A DNA stretch of 64,000 nt from Cupriavidus nantongensis (GTDB lineage: Bacteria > Pseudomonadota > Gammaproteobacteria > Burkholderiales > Burkholderiaceae), in NCBI RefSeq assembly GCF_001598055.1, contig NZ_CP014845.1:124001-188000 (forward strand), written 5' to 3'. The translations under genes were made by a program, and so were the position numbers. Shown piece after piece: positions 9,302-18,574 of the stretch. The notes below the pieces were generated by a model. The model was given only the letters and a program-made list of their open reading frames with translations. It searched no databases and was not told where the DNA came from. How positions within the stretch are numbered: the stretch's first letter is position 1; every line of letters begins with the position of its first letter.

Positions 9302-10123
9302 TCACCTGGACCGATCCAACTTCCGATACTGGTTGAAATGCCGAAGCGCCTTCTGGATGTGCCCGAGTTCCTGATGCAGGCGCGCGGCATTGTAGTGCGC
9401 GTCGGCATCGCCTGGCGCCAGTTCGATGCTGCGCTCATAGGCGGCCAGCGCGGCCTGCGTGGCCCCGGTATCTTCCAGCGCCACGCCGAGGTTGAAATGC
9501 AGTTCCGGCTCGTCGGGGAGCTCGGCCAGCGCGGATTCATAGAGTGAGATGGCTTCGTCCAGCCGCTGCTGGTCGGCCAGCAGGCAGCCGAGATTGAGGT
9601 ACGCGTCCAACATCGCCGGATAATGACCCACCGCACGCCGGTAGGCCGCTTCGGCGCCGCGGACATCGACCGGTTCCAGCCTGAGGCCCTCGGCCAGCGC
9701 TTCATCCGCGGCGGCGTAGGCCGATGCCTCCCGCGTCAGCGCCATGACCCGGAAACCGTCGTCGTCCCGCGAGCCGAAGTCCATCACCCGCTGGCCCGTT
9801 TCCACGATCCAGTCGCCGTGGCGGTCCCTGGCCGAGACCTTGCCGCTGCATGCCGAAATACGTACTGCCGAAAGGTGCTCGTCTGGCTTGAGTCGTTCCA
9901 GATGGCGCAGTGCGCGCAGGATCTGCGCCGGTCCGATGTGCGCGCGGTGCAGGGAGTGGGCGGTGCGGATCAGCACCACGTCCTGGAACGAAAACACGTG
10001 TTCGCCGCGCGGGCCGCGCGTGGGTTGCACCAGCCCGGCTGCGACCAGGCTGCCGATCAGCCGCCTCGATACCCCCAGGCGCGCCTCGAGCTCGCGCGTG
10101 CCAAGTCCGCCGCTGAGCTTCAC
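9302..10123 (-). CDS. MerR-type HTH / tetratricopeptide repeat fusion protein
   Basis: 273 aa from a GTG that overlaps the ku stop (GTGA), so its translation is probably coupled to Ku. Residues about 6-75 resemble a MerR winged helix (GTRELEARLGVSRRLIGSLV, then ALRHLERLKP). Residues about 135-268 hold three or four TPR units (AYLNLGCLLADQQRLDEAI, LHFNLGVALEDTGATQAALA, HYNAARLHQELGHIQKAL). The fold assignments come from motifs; the function is unknown. Last gene of the NHEJ operon, so it may bind DNA or act as an adaptor for Ku/LigD. It could equally be a regulator unrelated to repair. Confidence 0.8.
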   Translation of the reverse strand: MKLSGGLGTRELEARLGVSRRLIGSLVAAGLVQPTRGPRGEHVFSFQDVVLIRTAHSLHRAHIGPAQILRALRHLERLKPDEHLSAVRISACSGKVSARDRHGDWIVETGQRVMDFGSRDDDGFRVMALTREASAYAAADEALAEGLRLEPVDVRGAEAAYRRAVGHYPAMLDAYLNLGCLLADQQRLDEAISLYESALAELPDEPELHFNLGVALEDTGATQAALAAYERSIELAPGDADAHYNAARLHQELGHIQKALRHFNQYRKLDRSR

Positions 10124-11013
10124 GCTGATTTCTTGGTGGTCCGTCGGATCGGCGTGGGCTCGGCCGCCGCGCCGCGCCGGGCAGACTTGCGGGCGGGTGG
10201 GGCGGCTGCGGCAGCCTTGCCCTTGGCGGCCGCGGTGCCCTTCTTCGACAGGCTGGCGCGCAGCGCGTCCATCAGGTCGATGACCTGTCCGCCCTCGCCG
10301 GCCTCCACCGGCTCGGGCGCGACGATATGCTTGCCGGCGATCTTTGCGTCGATGGCAGCCAGAATCCTGGCCTTTTCCTCGTCCTTGTACTGGGTGGGGT
10401 CGTAGGCGTCTTCGGAGGCCTGCTCGATCAGCTGGATCGCCAGCTTGAGCTCGGCATCGGACACCTTTACCTCTTCGATATTCAGTTCGGCAATGTTGCG
10501 GACCTCGTCGGCAAACAACAGCTGCTGGAATACCAGCCCGCCTTCCACCGGGCGGATCTGGACGATATGGGATTTGCCCTTGGACGCCCATTTGGCGATG
10601 GCGCATCGTCCGGTCTGCGACATGGCTTCGCGCAGCAAGCTGTAGGGCTTGCCGCCACGCTTGTCGGGCGCGATGAAATAGGCCTTGTCGTAGTAGAGCG
10701 GATCGACGCTTTGCTCGGGGATGAAGGCGACGATATCGACCATATGGCTGGCGCTTTCCTCCAGCGCCTTGAGCTCGTCGGCCGAGAACGTGACAAAGCG
10801 GCCTTTCTCGAACTCGTAGCCCTTGATCATGTCGGCACGCTCGACCACCTGCTGGGTCTGTTCGGAAATGTACTGCTGCTTGACCCGCGACCCTTCCTTG
10901 CTCAACAGGTTGAAGCGCACGGTGGAACTGCTTTCGGTGGCGGTATAGAGCTTGACCGGGATCGACACCAGGCCAAACGACAACGACAGGGAAGCTAGGG
11001 ATCGGGCAGCCAT
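10120..11013 (-). CDS. ku: DNA end-binding protein Ku
   Basis: 297 aa from ATG 11013, which has GGAG six bases upstream; a GTG at 11025 is in frame but less likely. Bacterial Ku forms a ring dimer on double-strand ends and recruits LigD. Family motifs are LSFGLVSIPVKLYTAT at the start and VDPLYYDKAYFIAPDK and KDEEKARILAAIDAKIAGK further on. The last 45 residues are a Lys/Ala/Arg-rich tail ([20 protein letters not shown]), the usual DNA- and LigD-contacting extension. It is 30 bases downstream of ligD on the same strand. Confidence 0.96.
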   Translation of the reverse strand: MAARSLASLSLSFGLVSIPVKLYTATESSSTVRFNLLSKEGSRVKQQYISEQTQQVVERADMIKGYEFEKGRFVTFSADELKALEESASHMVDIVAFIPEQSVDPLYYDKAYFIAPDKRGGKPYSLLREAMSQTGRCAIAKWASKGKSHIVQIRPVEGGLVFQQLLFADEVRNIAELNIEEVKVSDAELKLAIQLIEQASEDAYDPTQYKDEEKARILAAIDAKIAGKHIVAPEPVEAGEGGQVIDLMDALRASLSKKGTAAAKGKAAAAAPPARKSARRGAAAEPTPIRRTTKKSA

Positions 11014-11043
11014 TGGAGACTCCACAGTGCGGTGCGCCTGGAT

Positions 11044-13563
11044 TCAGCTTAAGCGTTCGATGGCTTCCGTCAAAGTCTGGTGTGTTTCCCAGTACGACTG
11101 CCACGGATCGGCCAGCTGGAAGCTCAAATACTCGCGCGCGTCGCGGATGGTCCACTGCGCGCCGCTTTTCAGCTTGGAAAGTTGCTCCCACGACACCGGC
11201 ATCGATACGCCCAGGCCAGGCCGCGCACGTGCCGAAAACGCGGCGGCGGTGGTCTGCGAGAAGCCGTTGCGCAGATAGTCCACGAAGATGCGCCCCTTGC
11301 GGTTGGCGGCGCCGGAGCGGGCGGTGAAACGCTGCGGCAGCGTGGCGGCCAGGTGCTTCACGGCCGCATGTGAAAACGCCTTCACTTCATCGTAGTCACG
11401 GCGCGGCGCCAGCGGCACCACCACATGCAGGCCCTTGCCGCCGCTGGTCTTCAGCCAGCACTGCAGGCCCAGCTCGTCCAGCAGCGTGCGCATCAGCATG
11501 GCGGCTTCCAGCATGGTGTCCCACGCCACGCCTTCGCCCGGATCGAGATCGAAGATGACCCGGTCCGGGCGGTCGATATTGCGCGCGGTGGAATTCCAGG
11601 TGTGGAACTCCACCACGTTCATCTGCGCCGCCGCGACAATGGCTTCGGGCGAGTCGGCGGTCAGCAATGCCGCGTGGCCGGGCCACAGCGAAGCCGGTTG
11701 CTCGGTGAGGCCCGGCATCGCGGTCTCGGCATGCTTCTGGAAGAAGGTGGGCGCGTCGATGCCCTCCGGCGCACGCACCAGCGAGAGCGGGCGCTCAAGC
11801 AGGTGCGGCAGCATCACGGTGGCGACGCTTTCGTAGTAGCGCACCAGTTCCAGCTTGGTGATGCCTTTGGACTGGTCGATGACCCGTTCCGGGTTGGTGA
11901 CCTTGATGGCGGCCACGCCGTGGGGTGTGACCGCGGTCTGCACCGCCTCGCGCCGGATCGACTTGATCGCGTGGTCGGTGCGCAGCCCCTTGAATGAAGC
12001 GTGGCGGACCTGTCCTTCTGGTGTCCACTCGGTGAACTCGACTTCGGCGACCAGCTTCGGCCTGACCCAGCGCACCACGGCGGGCCGCCGGCCGCCCCAG
12101 CGTCCGCTGCCGCGCGCTTCCGTCGAGAATGGGCTGTCCTTGACTTCCAGTGCCGCCAGGCGCTTGCGCAAGTCCGTCGCGGTGGCGCTGTCCCAGCCGG
12201 TGCCGACGCCGCCGGCATAGACCAGCGCGCCATCCGCGTAGACGCCCAGATAGAGCCTGCCCACCTCGTCGGCGGCGCCTTGCCGGTCGGAGAAGCCGCC
12301 GATCACGAATTCCTGGCGCAGCTTGCATTTGGCCTTCAGCCAGCTCTGCGTCCGCGCCGAAACATAGGGGGAATCGGCGCGCTTGAACATCAGCCCCTCG
12401 AGGCCGAGCTGGCAGGCTGCCTGGAACATCTGAGCCGGCGGCGCGTCGAAGGCCTCGCTGAAGCGCACGCGCTCCGAGCGGTCGGCGACGAGAGCAGCCA
12501 GCTTGGCGCGGCGCTGCGCCAGCGGCAGCTCACGCAGGTCGCGCCCTTCCCAGTACGGGAGGTCGAAGGCGAAAAACACGATGGCCTCGTGGCGATGCCC
12601 GTCGATGGCGTTCTGCAAGGCGTTGAAATCCGGCATGTCGTCGCGCAGCACGACGATCTCGCCATCGAGCCAGCCCTGCGAGATATCGAGCTTCTCGATT
12701 TCAGCCGCGAGCGAACTGAGCTTGCGGGTCCAGTCATGCCCGTTGCGCGTGAACAGCGTCACGCGAGCATCGTCGATCCTTGCCAGGATCCGATACCCGT
12801 CGAACTTGGTTTCGATGACCCAGCCAGGGCCGGCGGGAAGGGTAGGGGACAGCGTCGCAAGCTGGGGCCGCAGCTTCGCCGGCAAGGGCGCGCGCGGCGC
12901 GCGCTGGACGGCCCGGACAGGATCGTCCTCGTCGGCGACGCCGGATGCCTCGCGCAATGCGCCCAGCGGCTTCGCGATGACGCTGTCCGGCAACGCCGCC
13001 AGCACGTCGAATTCCGCCAGTGGACGCGCCCAGGCATCGCGCTTCTTGAAGAGGATCCATTGCTCGGACTTGTCGCCCGGCTTGGCGATGCGCACCAGTT
13101 CCCAGCGGCCTGCCAGCTTTTCGCCGTGCAGCTCGAAGACGAGCTTGCCGGCGGCCATGCCGTCATGCGGATCGCCAACCGGCGTCCAGGTACCGCGATC
13201 CCAGACGATCACCGCCCCCGCGCCATACTGCTTCGGCGGGATCTCGCCTTCGAAGCAGGCATAGTCGAGCGGGTGGTCTTCGACATGGATCGCGATGCGC
13301 TTCTCGGCCGGGTCGTAGCACGGTCCCTTGGGCACGGCCCAGCTCAGCAGCACGCCGTCGAGCTCGAGCCGGAAGTCATAGTGCAGGCGCCTGGCCCAGT
13401 GCTTCTGTACGACGAAGCGCAGGCACTGCGGACTTCTGCGATACCTCATTTGTCCCGACGGCTCTGGAGTGATGCTGAAATCCCTTTTTTGCGCGTAGGG
13501 TTTGAGAACTGGCCTCTTGCTCAGCTTGGGCCTGCTTTTACCCTTTGACGTCTCTCGGGTCAT
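11044..13563 (-). CDS. ligD: multifunctional DNA ligase D (phosphoesterase-ligase-polymerase)
   Basis: 839 aa with all three NHEJ domains in the Pseudomonas order. Residues about 40-190 are the 3'-phosphoesterase (HWARRLHYDFRLELDG, HVEDHPLDY). About 230-530 is the ATP-dependent ligase, with the adenylated Lys253 in ETKFDGYRI and further ligase motifs (GWLDGEIVVL, GLMFKRADSPY). About 550-839 is the primase-like polymerase, with catalytic D672 and D674 in IFDLDPGEG and the SGGKGLHVV motif. ATG 13563 overlaps the stop of the upstream small gene (ATGA), so the two are coupled. It seals double-strand breaks with Ku. Confidence 0.97.
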   Translation of the reverse strand: MTRETSKGKSRPKLSKRPVLKPYAQKRDFSITPEPSGQMRYRRSPQCLRFVVQKHWARRLHYDFRLELDGVLLSWAVPKGPCYDPAEKRIAIHVEDHPLDYACFEGEIPPKQYGAGAVIVWDRGTWTPVGDPHDGMAAGKLVFELHGEKLAGRWELVRIAKPGDKSEQWILFKKRDAWARPLAEFDVLAALPDSVIAKPLGALREASGVADEDDPVRAVQRAPRAPLPAKLRPQLATLSPTLPAGPGWVIETKFDGYRILARIDDARVTLFTRNGHDWTRKLSSLAAEIEKLDISQGWLDGEIVVLRDDMPDFNALQNAIDGHRHEAIVFFAFDLPYWEGRDLRELPLAQRRAKLAALVADRSERVRFSEAFDAPPAQMFQAACQLGLEGLMFKRADSPYVSARTQSWLKAKCKLRQEFVIGGFSDRQGAADEVGRLYLGVYADGALVYAGGVGTGWDSATATDLRKRLAALEVKDSPFSTEARGSGRWGGRRPAVVRWVRPKLVAEVEFTEWTPEGQVRHASFKGLRTDHAIKSIRREAVQTAVTPHGVAAIKVTNPERVIDQSKGITKLELVRYYESVATVMLPHLLERPLSLVRAPEGIDAPTFFQKHAETAMPGLTEQPASLWPGHAALLTADSPEAIVAAAQMNVVEFHTWNSTARNIDRPDRVIFDLDPGEGVAWDTMLEAAMLMRTLLDELGLQCWLKTSGGKGLHVVVPLAPRRDYDEVKAFSHAAVKHLAATLPQRFTARSGAANRKGRIFVDYLRNGFSQTTAAAFSARARPGLGVSMPVSWEQLSKLKSGAQWTIRDAREYLSFQLADPWQSYWETHQTLTEAIERLS

Positions 13564-13886
13564 TTCCGTAGGAGTTTCGCATACGAATTGCTCCGTCCGA
13601 GCCCTGCACTATCCAGCTCGCTCCGGAGCTTCTTTGCCAGAGCTGTCTCGGCAACAATTGCTGCATCCTGGCTGTCGTAAGTCGACCATGCTTGTGTGCC
13701 ACGCTTCACTTCGACTTTCCCTTTGTTCCCGCTCGATACCACGTGAATGTTCGGCAGGATTGCCGCCTTTGCGGCTACATGCCTGCAGTCTAGTTCGCGA
13801 CTTCTTGGTGCTGTATAAGGTCTGCGTCGGACAGCCCTAGTGAAATAGTCGAAGTCGCTGTGGACAACCGCGATAGGGAACAGCAT
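13560..13886 (-). CDS. small DUF2188-like protein coupled to ligD
   Basis: About 108 aa from ATG 13886; the frame stays open to a TTG at 13952 and the true start is uncertain. The C-terminal 60 residues (NIHVVSSGNKGKVEVKRGTQ, then STYDSQDAAIVAETALAKK) resemble the DUF2188 family: a short HVV strand, a VKR segment and an alpha helix. The stop overlaps ligD's ATG (ATGA), so it belongs to the repair operon. No enzyme motif is visible. DUF2188 proteins are small and uncharacterised; a role beside LigD is inferred from position only. Confidence 0.6.
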   Translation of the reverse strand: MLFPIAVVHSDFDYFTRAVRRRPYTAPRSRELDCRHVAAKAAILPNIHVVSSGNKGKVEVKRGTQAWSTYDSQDAAIVAETALAKKLRSELDSAGLGRSNSYAKLLRK

Positions 13887-14257
13887 CCGGCAAAATTGCT
13901 GCGATAGCGATTTGTCGTCCCCCGACGGACGTAAGCTGATCGCACGCAGCAAACATGGGACGCGAGACGCGTAGCACTACGCCAGCCCATCAAAAAAACG
14001 TGAATCAGGTCTGGATGAGATCCCCGGCAAGGACATACGGATCAACGGCGACAATGACGCCAAATGGACGACGACTGCGGGGTGACCGTCGTCGTCGGGG
14101 GAGTCGATGCATTGCTGGACGGCGGATCGTCGCTGCCGCAGACCAGGTTCGAAAGCGCGGCGTCGTCGGGCTTGACGGGCGGTCTTGTGCGCGGTGTCTC
14201 TCTCTGGCGCGGAATCCGTGCCGCTATGACAAGCACGCAAGCGGGATGGCCAGCGCT
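13887..14257. other. 371-base gap before the NHEJ operon
   Basis: It lies between the ggt-like stop and the first NHEJ gene, so it should hold the promoter of the minus-strand repair operon. I see no convincing sigma-70 boxes or long palindrome, and no supported gene in any frame. Confidence 0.5.
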
Positions 14258-15844
14258 TCAATAGCCGATCGCGAGTCCGTCGCGCCGGCCGTCAGAGCCG
14301 CCCATCAGCACGCCGCGCTGGCGATCGGTCCAGATCGCATGGCAGGTGCCGAGGGGATTTGCCGTTCGGGTGGGACGGTGACCGCGGCGACGTAGGCCTT
14401 CCCACACCGACGGGGGCACGGTTTGTTCCAGTTCGAGGCTATCGCCCCTGGCGAACATGCGGGGATGCTCGATCGCCTGCTGAACTGACATGCCATAGTC
14501 CAGGATGTTAGACAGCACCTGGAGTTGGCCGGCAGGCTGGAAGTGGCCCCCGGTACAGCCGAACGAGAGGACCGCCTCATCGTCCTTTGTCAGCAACGCC
14601 GGGATGATGGTGTGCATTGGACGCTTGCGGCCGGCAATCACGTTGGGATGGCCTGGCTCGAGCACGAAGCCGCATCCGCGGTTGTGCAGCAGTACACCGG
14701 ACCCGGGGGCGACCAGGCCGCTGCCGAAGTCGTCGAACAGGGAGTTGATGAATGCCACCAAAGTGCCGTCGGCATCCACAACGGAGATGAAGACCGTGTC
14801 CTTGTGCTCCGGCATGTCCGCGGGCAGGAGGTCGCCGATCCGGCGGTCAGGATTGATTTGCGCCAGCAGTCCGGCAATATGCTGGGCGGAAAGCAGGCGG
14901 TCGATATCGACGGGGTGGAACGCGGGGTCGCACAGCATTGCATCGCGCTGGGCATAGGCCACGCGGGACACCTCTGCCTGCAAGTGAAAACGCTCCGCGC
15001 TCAACGGGTCTAGTTCGTGCAGTGGGAACTGGTTGAGCATCGATGCAATTTGCAGCGCGACGATGCCTTGGCCGCTCGGCGGGCATTCCCACAGTTGGTA
15101 TCCGCGGTATTCCGCCGAGATGGGCGTCACATACTCCGGTTGGTAGTCGGCAAAATCGTCGAGCGACATGGCACTGCCCCGGCTCCTCAATGCGGCAACG
15201 ATGTCTTCGGCGATCCAGCCTTCGTAGAATGCATCGGCACCCTCAGCGGCAATCGCTCGCAAGGCCTTGCCAAGTCGGGGGTTGGACCGCCGGTCCCCGA
15301 CCCGCGGTGCACTGCCGTCTGCCAGGAACACTGCCTTGGCTTCCGGGGTGGCCGACATCTTTGCCGTCTGTCGCCCCCAGTCGCGCGCGAGACGCTCCGT
15401 CACGTTGTAACCGGACTCGGCCGCGGCAATGGCCGGTAGCAGCAGCGACGCGAAGCTGCGGGTGCCGTAGTCGGCCAGCAACCGCTCCCACGCGCGGATC
15501 GACCCGGGAACGGTGACGGCATGCACGCTCTCCGCGGGGATGGCGCTCATGCCGACGTCTCGCAGCGCTTCGACGCGTATTGCCTTGGGCGCCCAGCCCG
15601 CGCCGTTCAGGGCGACGGGCGGCTGCCCCGGCTTCTTCAGCAGTACGAAGCAATCCCCACCGATACCAGTCTGCGTCGGCTCGACGACCGCAAGCATGGC
15701 AGCGATGGCAATGGCCGCATCGATGGCATTGCCGCCCGAGCGCAGCACGTCCAGGCCGGCAAGCGCGGCCTGTGGATTGGAGGTGGCCACCATGCCCTGG
15801 GAGCCAAGAGCCACCGAGCGGCCCGGAACTTCAAATTCACGCAT
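14258..15844 (-). CDS. gamma-glutamyltranspeptidase-family Ntn hydrolase (no signal peptide)
   Basis: 528 aa from ATG 15844, chosen for the AAAGGAAA six bases upstream. The Ntn-hydrolase precursor is expected to cleave itself before a catalytic Thr, here Thr350 in KDTVFISVVD. The small-subunit motifs that follow (SGLVAPGSGVLLHNRGCGF, then RPMHTIIPALL) fit GGT. The large-subunit part has RSGGNAIDAAIA and TGIGGDCF. No signal peptide is present, unlike periplasmic GGT, so it may be a cytoplasmic amidohydrolase of the group (for example oxamate amidohydrolase-like). It lies downstream of an amino-acid transporter gene on the same strand. Confidence 0.9.
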   Translation of the reverse strand: MREFEVPGRSVALGSQGMVATSNPQAALAGLDVLRSGGNAIDAAIAIAAMLAVVEPTQTGIGGDCFVLLKKPGQPPVALNGAGWAPKAIRVEALRDVGMSAIPAESVHAVTVPGSIRAWERLLADYGTRSFASLLLPAIAAAESGYNVTERLARDWGRQTAKMSATPEAKAVFLADGSAPRVGDRRSNPRLGKALRAIAAEGADAFYEGWIAEDIVAALRSRGSAMSLDDFADYQPEYVTPISAEYRGYQLWECPPSGQGIVALQIASMLNQFPLHELDPLSAERFHLQAEVSRVAYAQRDAMLCDPAFHPVDIDRLLSAQHIAGLLAQINPDRRIGDLLPADMPEHKDTVFISVVDADGTLVAFINSLFDDFGSGLVAPGSGVLLHNRGCGFVLEPGHPNVIAGRKRPMHTIIPALLTKDDEAVLSFGCTGGHFQPAGQLQVLSNILDYGMSVQQAIEHPRMFARGDSLELEQTVPPSVWEGLRRRGHRPTRTANPLGTCHAIWTDRQRGVLMGGSDGRRDGLAIGY

Positions 15845-15917
15845 TTCTGATTTCCTTTGGAAAGGCACGGAGTGCCGCATGCCGGCTAGCCCAGCGGCGG
15901 GGGCACCAACTTGACGT

Positions 15918-17213
15918 TCAATGGCTGAACTTCGCGATCATCGTTCCAATACCGCTGACCAGGCATACGATGCCGACCGCAGCGATCAGCAGGTTCATCG
16001 GGCGCCCCTGATAGCGGTGCAAGGAAGGGACTTTGCGGAATGCATAAAGCGGCAGGAAATACACCACGAAGACGCTGACGGGAACCAGGGCGACCTTGAT
16101 CAGGTTGAGCACATCCAGGTTGGCGATAGCGCATGCCGTGGTCACGGCATAAACGAACAGCGCTATCAGGCGCGTGAATGCCGGACTGCGCAGCGTAGCT
16201 TCGGACGTTCCAAAGAGGCTTCGGCTGAAGCTCTTTGCGCTTTCTTCCGTTGCAAGATAGTGAGCCAGAAAGGACTTGATCACTGCGGCGAACACGATGG
16301 CTTGCGAGGCTATGGCCATCGCCGGAGTGTCGAACTTGCGTGCGAGGAACGACAGGATGGTGAGGTTGCTCGCCTTCGCCTCGGACAGTTCTGCCGGAGA
16401 AAGGGCGAAGATGGTGCTCCACGAGAAGAACAGCACGGTCGACACCGCAAGCATGACTGCCACCAGCATGACCTGCTTAACCTTGTACGGCGCCTCGGCA
16501 CCATAGGTGCGTCGCTGGGCGACCACAAAGCTGGACACGATGGAAGTAAAGCTGAACGCAAAAACCACGAGCGGCAGTCCCTTCCATGTTTCCGTGGCCA
16601 ATCCGGACACGCCGCCGAAGTGGGTTGCGGTCTCCAGCATCGAGGCGTTCCAGTGTGGTGCGGCCATGATGCCGAACAGGATTAGGCAGAGAATGAAGGG
16701 CAGGACGATATAGCCCATAATCCTCACCACGGTAGTCGTGCCGTAGCGCACCATCATCATCAGCACGAAGGTACTGATGGGCGCGACATACCAGCGCGAC
16801 ATGCCGCCGAGGTGCAGTTGCGTACAAGCGAAATCAATAATCGTATTGGTGAGCGTGATCGTGTAGATTGTCATGCCCGGGAAGACCGCCGAAATATACA
16901 AGGCCGTGAGTGCCTTGCTCCAACCGTCCCCAAGATGTTCCTGCGTGGCGTCCAAGATGTTGCCGTCGCGTCCGCCGCGTGTCGTGCCGGACAGCACGAA
17001 GCGTCCCAAGGCAAGGTAGGGGAAGAAGGTGACCGGCAGTGCCAGGACCGACAGAATGATCATGGGCCAAAAGCCTGTCATCCCTAGGCTGACGGGCCAG
17101 AACAGCGTGCCACCTCCTACCGCGTTGCCGTAGATGCCCAACACCCACAGGGTGTCGTGGCGTGTCCATCCGCGACCAGTGGTGAGCTGGCCGGTGGTTG
17201 TTCTGAATTCCAT
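15918..17213 (-). CDS. HAAAP/SdaC-type amino acid permease
   Basis: 431 aa, about 11 hydrophobic helices, with ILGIYGNAVGGGTLFWP-like sequence in the first helix (WVLGIYGNAVGGGTLFWPV), the G-rich start typical of serine/hydroxy-aromatic amino-acid permeases. No signal peptide, inner membrane. Start set at ATG 17213 (a GTG precedes it in frame). The ggt-like gene follows 73 bases downstream on the same strand, so the two probably form a transcript: transporter plus hydrolase for an amino-acid derivative. The family call is firm; the substrate is unknown. A second gene of the same family lies at 56321. Confidence 0.85.
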   Translation of the reverse strand: MEFRTTTGQLTTGRGWTRHDTLWVLGIYGNAVGGGTLFWPVSLGMTGFWPMIILSVLALPVTFFPYLALGRFVLSGTTRGGRDGNILDATQEHLGDGWSKALTALYISAVFPGMTIYTITLTNTIIDFACTQLHLGGMSRWYVAPISTFVLMMMVRYGTTTVVRIMGYIVLPFILCLILFGIMAAPHWNASMLETATHFGGVSGLATETWKGLPLVVFAFSFTSIVSSFVVAQRRTYGAEAPYKVKQVMLVAVMLAVSTVLFFSWSTIFALSPAELSEAKASNLTILSFLARKFDTPAMAIASQAIVFAAVIKSFLAHYLATEESAKSFSRSLFGTSEATLRSPAFTRLIALFVYAVTTACAIANLDVLNLIKVALVPVSVFVVYFLPLYAFRKVPSLHRYQGRPMNLLIAAVGIVCLVSGIGTMIAKFSH

Positions 17214-17617
17214 CACATCGATTTCGGAAGAGTTCAGGGTGCAAAGGGCGCGTCTGGCCCTTCATGCGCCGGCAGCGTCTGCCGGAATGCCATTGAATTG
17301 GCGTAGGGAGGGGGATCGGGAAGAGGCATGTCTCCGGTGTCGTTATATTGGATGTGCTAATGAATGTTGCGCGGAAAAGCCATCGGCTTTCCGTTCGCAA
17401 GTCGCGTTGCCGATGCGATCGAGCACGCTCGGCTCACTCAAGTGAATGCTAGCTGGCGCCGGGCGCAAACGTGCCGCGAAGTGGCGGTAGAAATTGCAAC
17501 GACATCCCGAATCGGAACAGCCGTTCGCAACAAGCCCGAGCCTGCGCGGGCTCGGGCGAAGGCGCTGGCGAATGCCTGCCGCATTCGGACATTCCTGGAC
17601 GGCCACGGGTCCGGAAA
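17214..17617. other. 404-base gap: permease promoter and Bug-gene terminator
   Basis: Upstream region of the permease gene and the end of the Bug gene at 17618. A strong hairpin at 17534-17557 is listed separately. Otherwise I see no gene. Confidence 0.5.
17534..17557 (-). terminator. GC-rich hairpin after the Bug gene
   Basis: GCCCGAGCC (17534-17542), loop TGCGCG, GGCTCGGGC (17549-17557): a perfect 9-base-pair stem 60 bases past the stop of the minus-strand Bug gene. TTGTTGCG follows on that strand, so the U tract is weak. Confidence 0.65.
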
Positions 17618-18574
17618 CTAATCAGCCGAGAACCCGCTGGCCTTGATCGGGCCTTCCCAGCTCGCCGCGGTAGTGGCCTGCAGTCTGGCGAGTTCCGACG
17701 GCGTGGAAAACGCTGGTGACATGGCGAACTGCTTGATACGCGCTTGCAACTCATGCGACCGCATCGCCTCCTCAAGTGCCTTGTTCAGACGCTTTACCTT
17801 GTCGGCCGGCAGGCCAGCCGGCGCATACAGTGCCACGTACGCATCAGCGGCGACATTGATACCCGCTTCACGTAGCGTTGGGACGTTGGGAAGAAAAGGG
17901 CTGCGGCTCTCACCGGTTGTGGCGAGGATCCGTACCTTGCCGGACTTGGACATTTCCATCGGTTCATAGATCGTATCGATGATCATGGGAATCTGTCCCC
18001 CGGCCAGGTCCACAAGCGCGGGGGCGCCGCCTTTGTAAGGCACGTGCTGAAGCTGCATCCCGTTAGCGGTGCCGATCATCCCGCCAAGGAAGTGGCTGAT
18101 GTTGCCCGGCCCGGACGTGCCATAGGAAGCCTCGGATGGATGAGCTTTCGCCCACACCAGGACTTCCTTGATCCCGCCGGGAGGCGCCTTCGGTCCTGCC
18201 GCGACGCACAGTTCGTACGTCGTCACCCGTCCAACCGGTGTGAAGTCCTTCACCGCATCGAATTCGAGCTTCTTGAAGGCGTGCGGAAAGATCGTGAACG
18301 GTGCGCTGTTTGCGAGCACCAGGGTCTGGCCATCGGGCGGCGAGCGCTTGAGTTCGGCAAGTGCCAGGCGCTGGTTGGCGCCTGGCTTGTTTTCTACGAT
18401 GACCGGCTGCTTCAGTGTCACGCGGAGACTTTCGGCGAGCGCACGGCCGACGGAGTCGATGGCGCCTCCTGCCGAGAAGCCGACCAGAAGGCGCACCGGC
18501 GTTGAGTTCTGCTGGGCGAGCGATACGCCGGCAGACAGCGAAAGCAAGGTTGCTAGGGTGATCGATCGGATCAT
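17618..18574 (-). CDS. Bug-family tripartite tricarboxylate receptor (Bug 1)
   Basis: 318 aa periplasmic substrate-binding protein of the TctC/Bug family, which binds carboxylates for TTT-type transporters. A signal peptide ends LSLSAGVSLA. The mature part has the family motifs VGFSAGGAIDSVGRALAE, VIVENKPGAN and HVPYKGGAPALVDL. Start set at ATG 18574, which follows GGAGGA; the frame is open further up. No TctA or TctB permease gene is nearby. It is the most divergent Bug in the window, with GFSAGG in place of PFxxGG. Confidence 0.93.
   Translation of the reverse strand: MIRSITLATLLSLSAGVSLAQQNSTPVRLLVGFSAGGAIDSVGRALAESLRVTLKQPVIVENKPGANQRLALAELKRSPPDGQTLVLANSAPFTIFPHAFKKLEFDAVKDFTPVGRVTTYELCVAAGPKAPPGGIKEVLVWAKAHPSEASYGTSGPGNISHFLGGMIGTANGMQLQHVPYKGGAPALVDLAGGQIPMIIDTIYEPMEMSKSGKVRILATTGESRSPFLPNVPTLREAGINVAADAYVALYAPAGLPADKVKRLNKALEEAMRSHELQARIKQFAMSPAFSTPSELARLQATTAASWEGPIKASGFSAD

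Noticed and set aside
5401..9705. A very long open frame (over 1400 codons) on the minus strand opposite flgJ, flgK and flgL
   Set aside because: It has no start signal or family motif, has low-complexity His/Arg/Gly-rich composition, and is the usual antisense frame of GC-rich genes.
12001..13548. 515-codon plus-strand frame opposite ligD
   Set aside because: Antisense of a three-domain ligase with all motifs; the frame lacks any domain.
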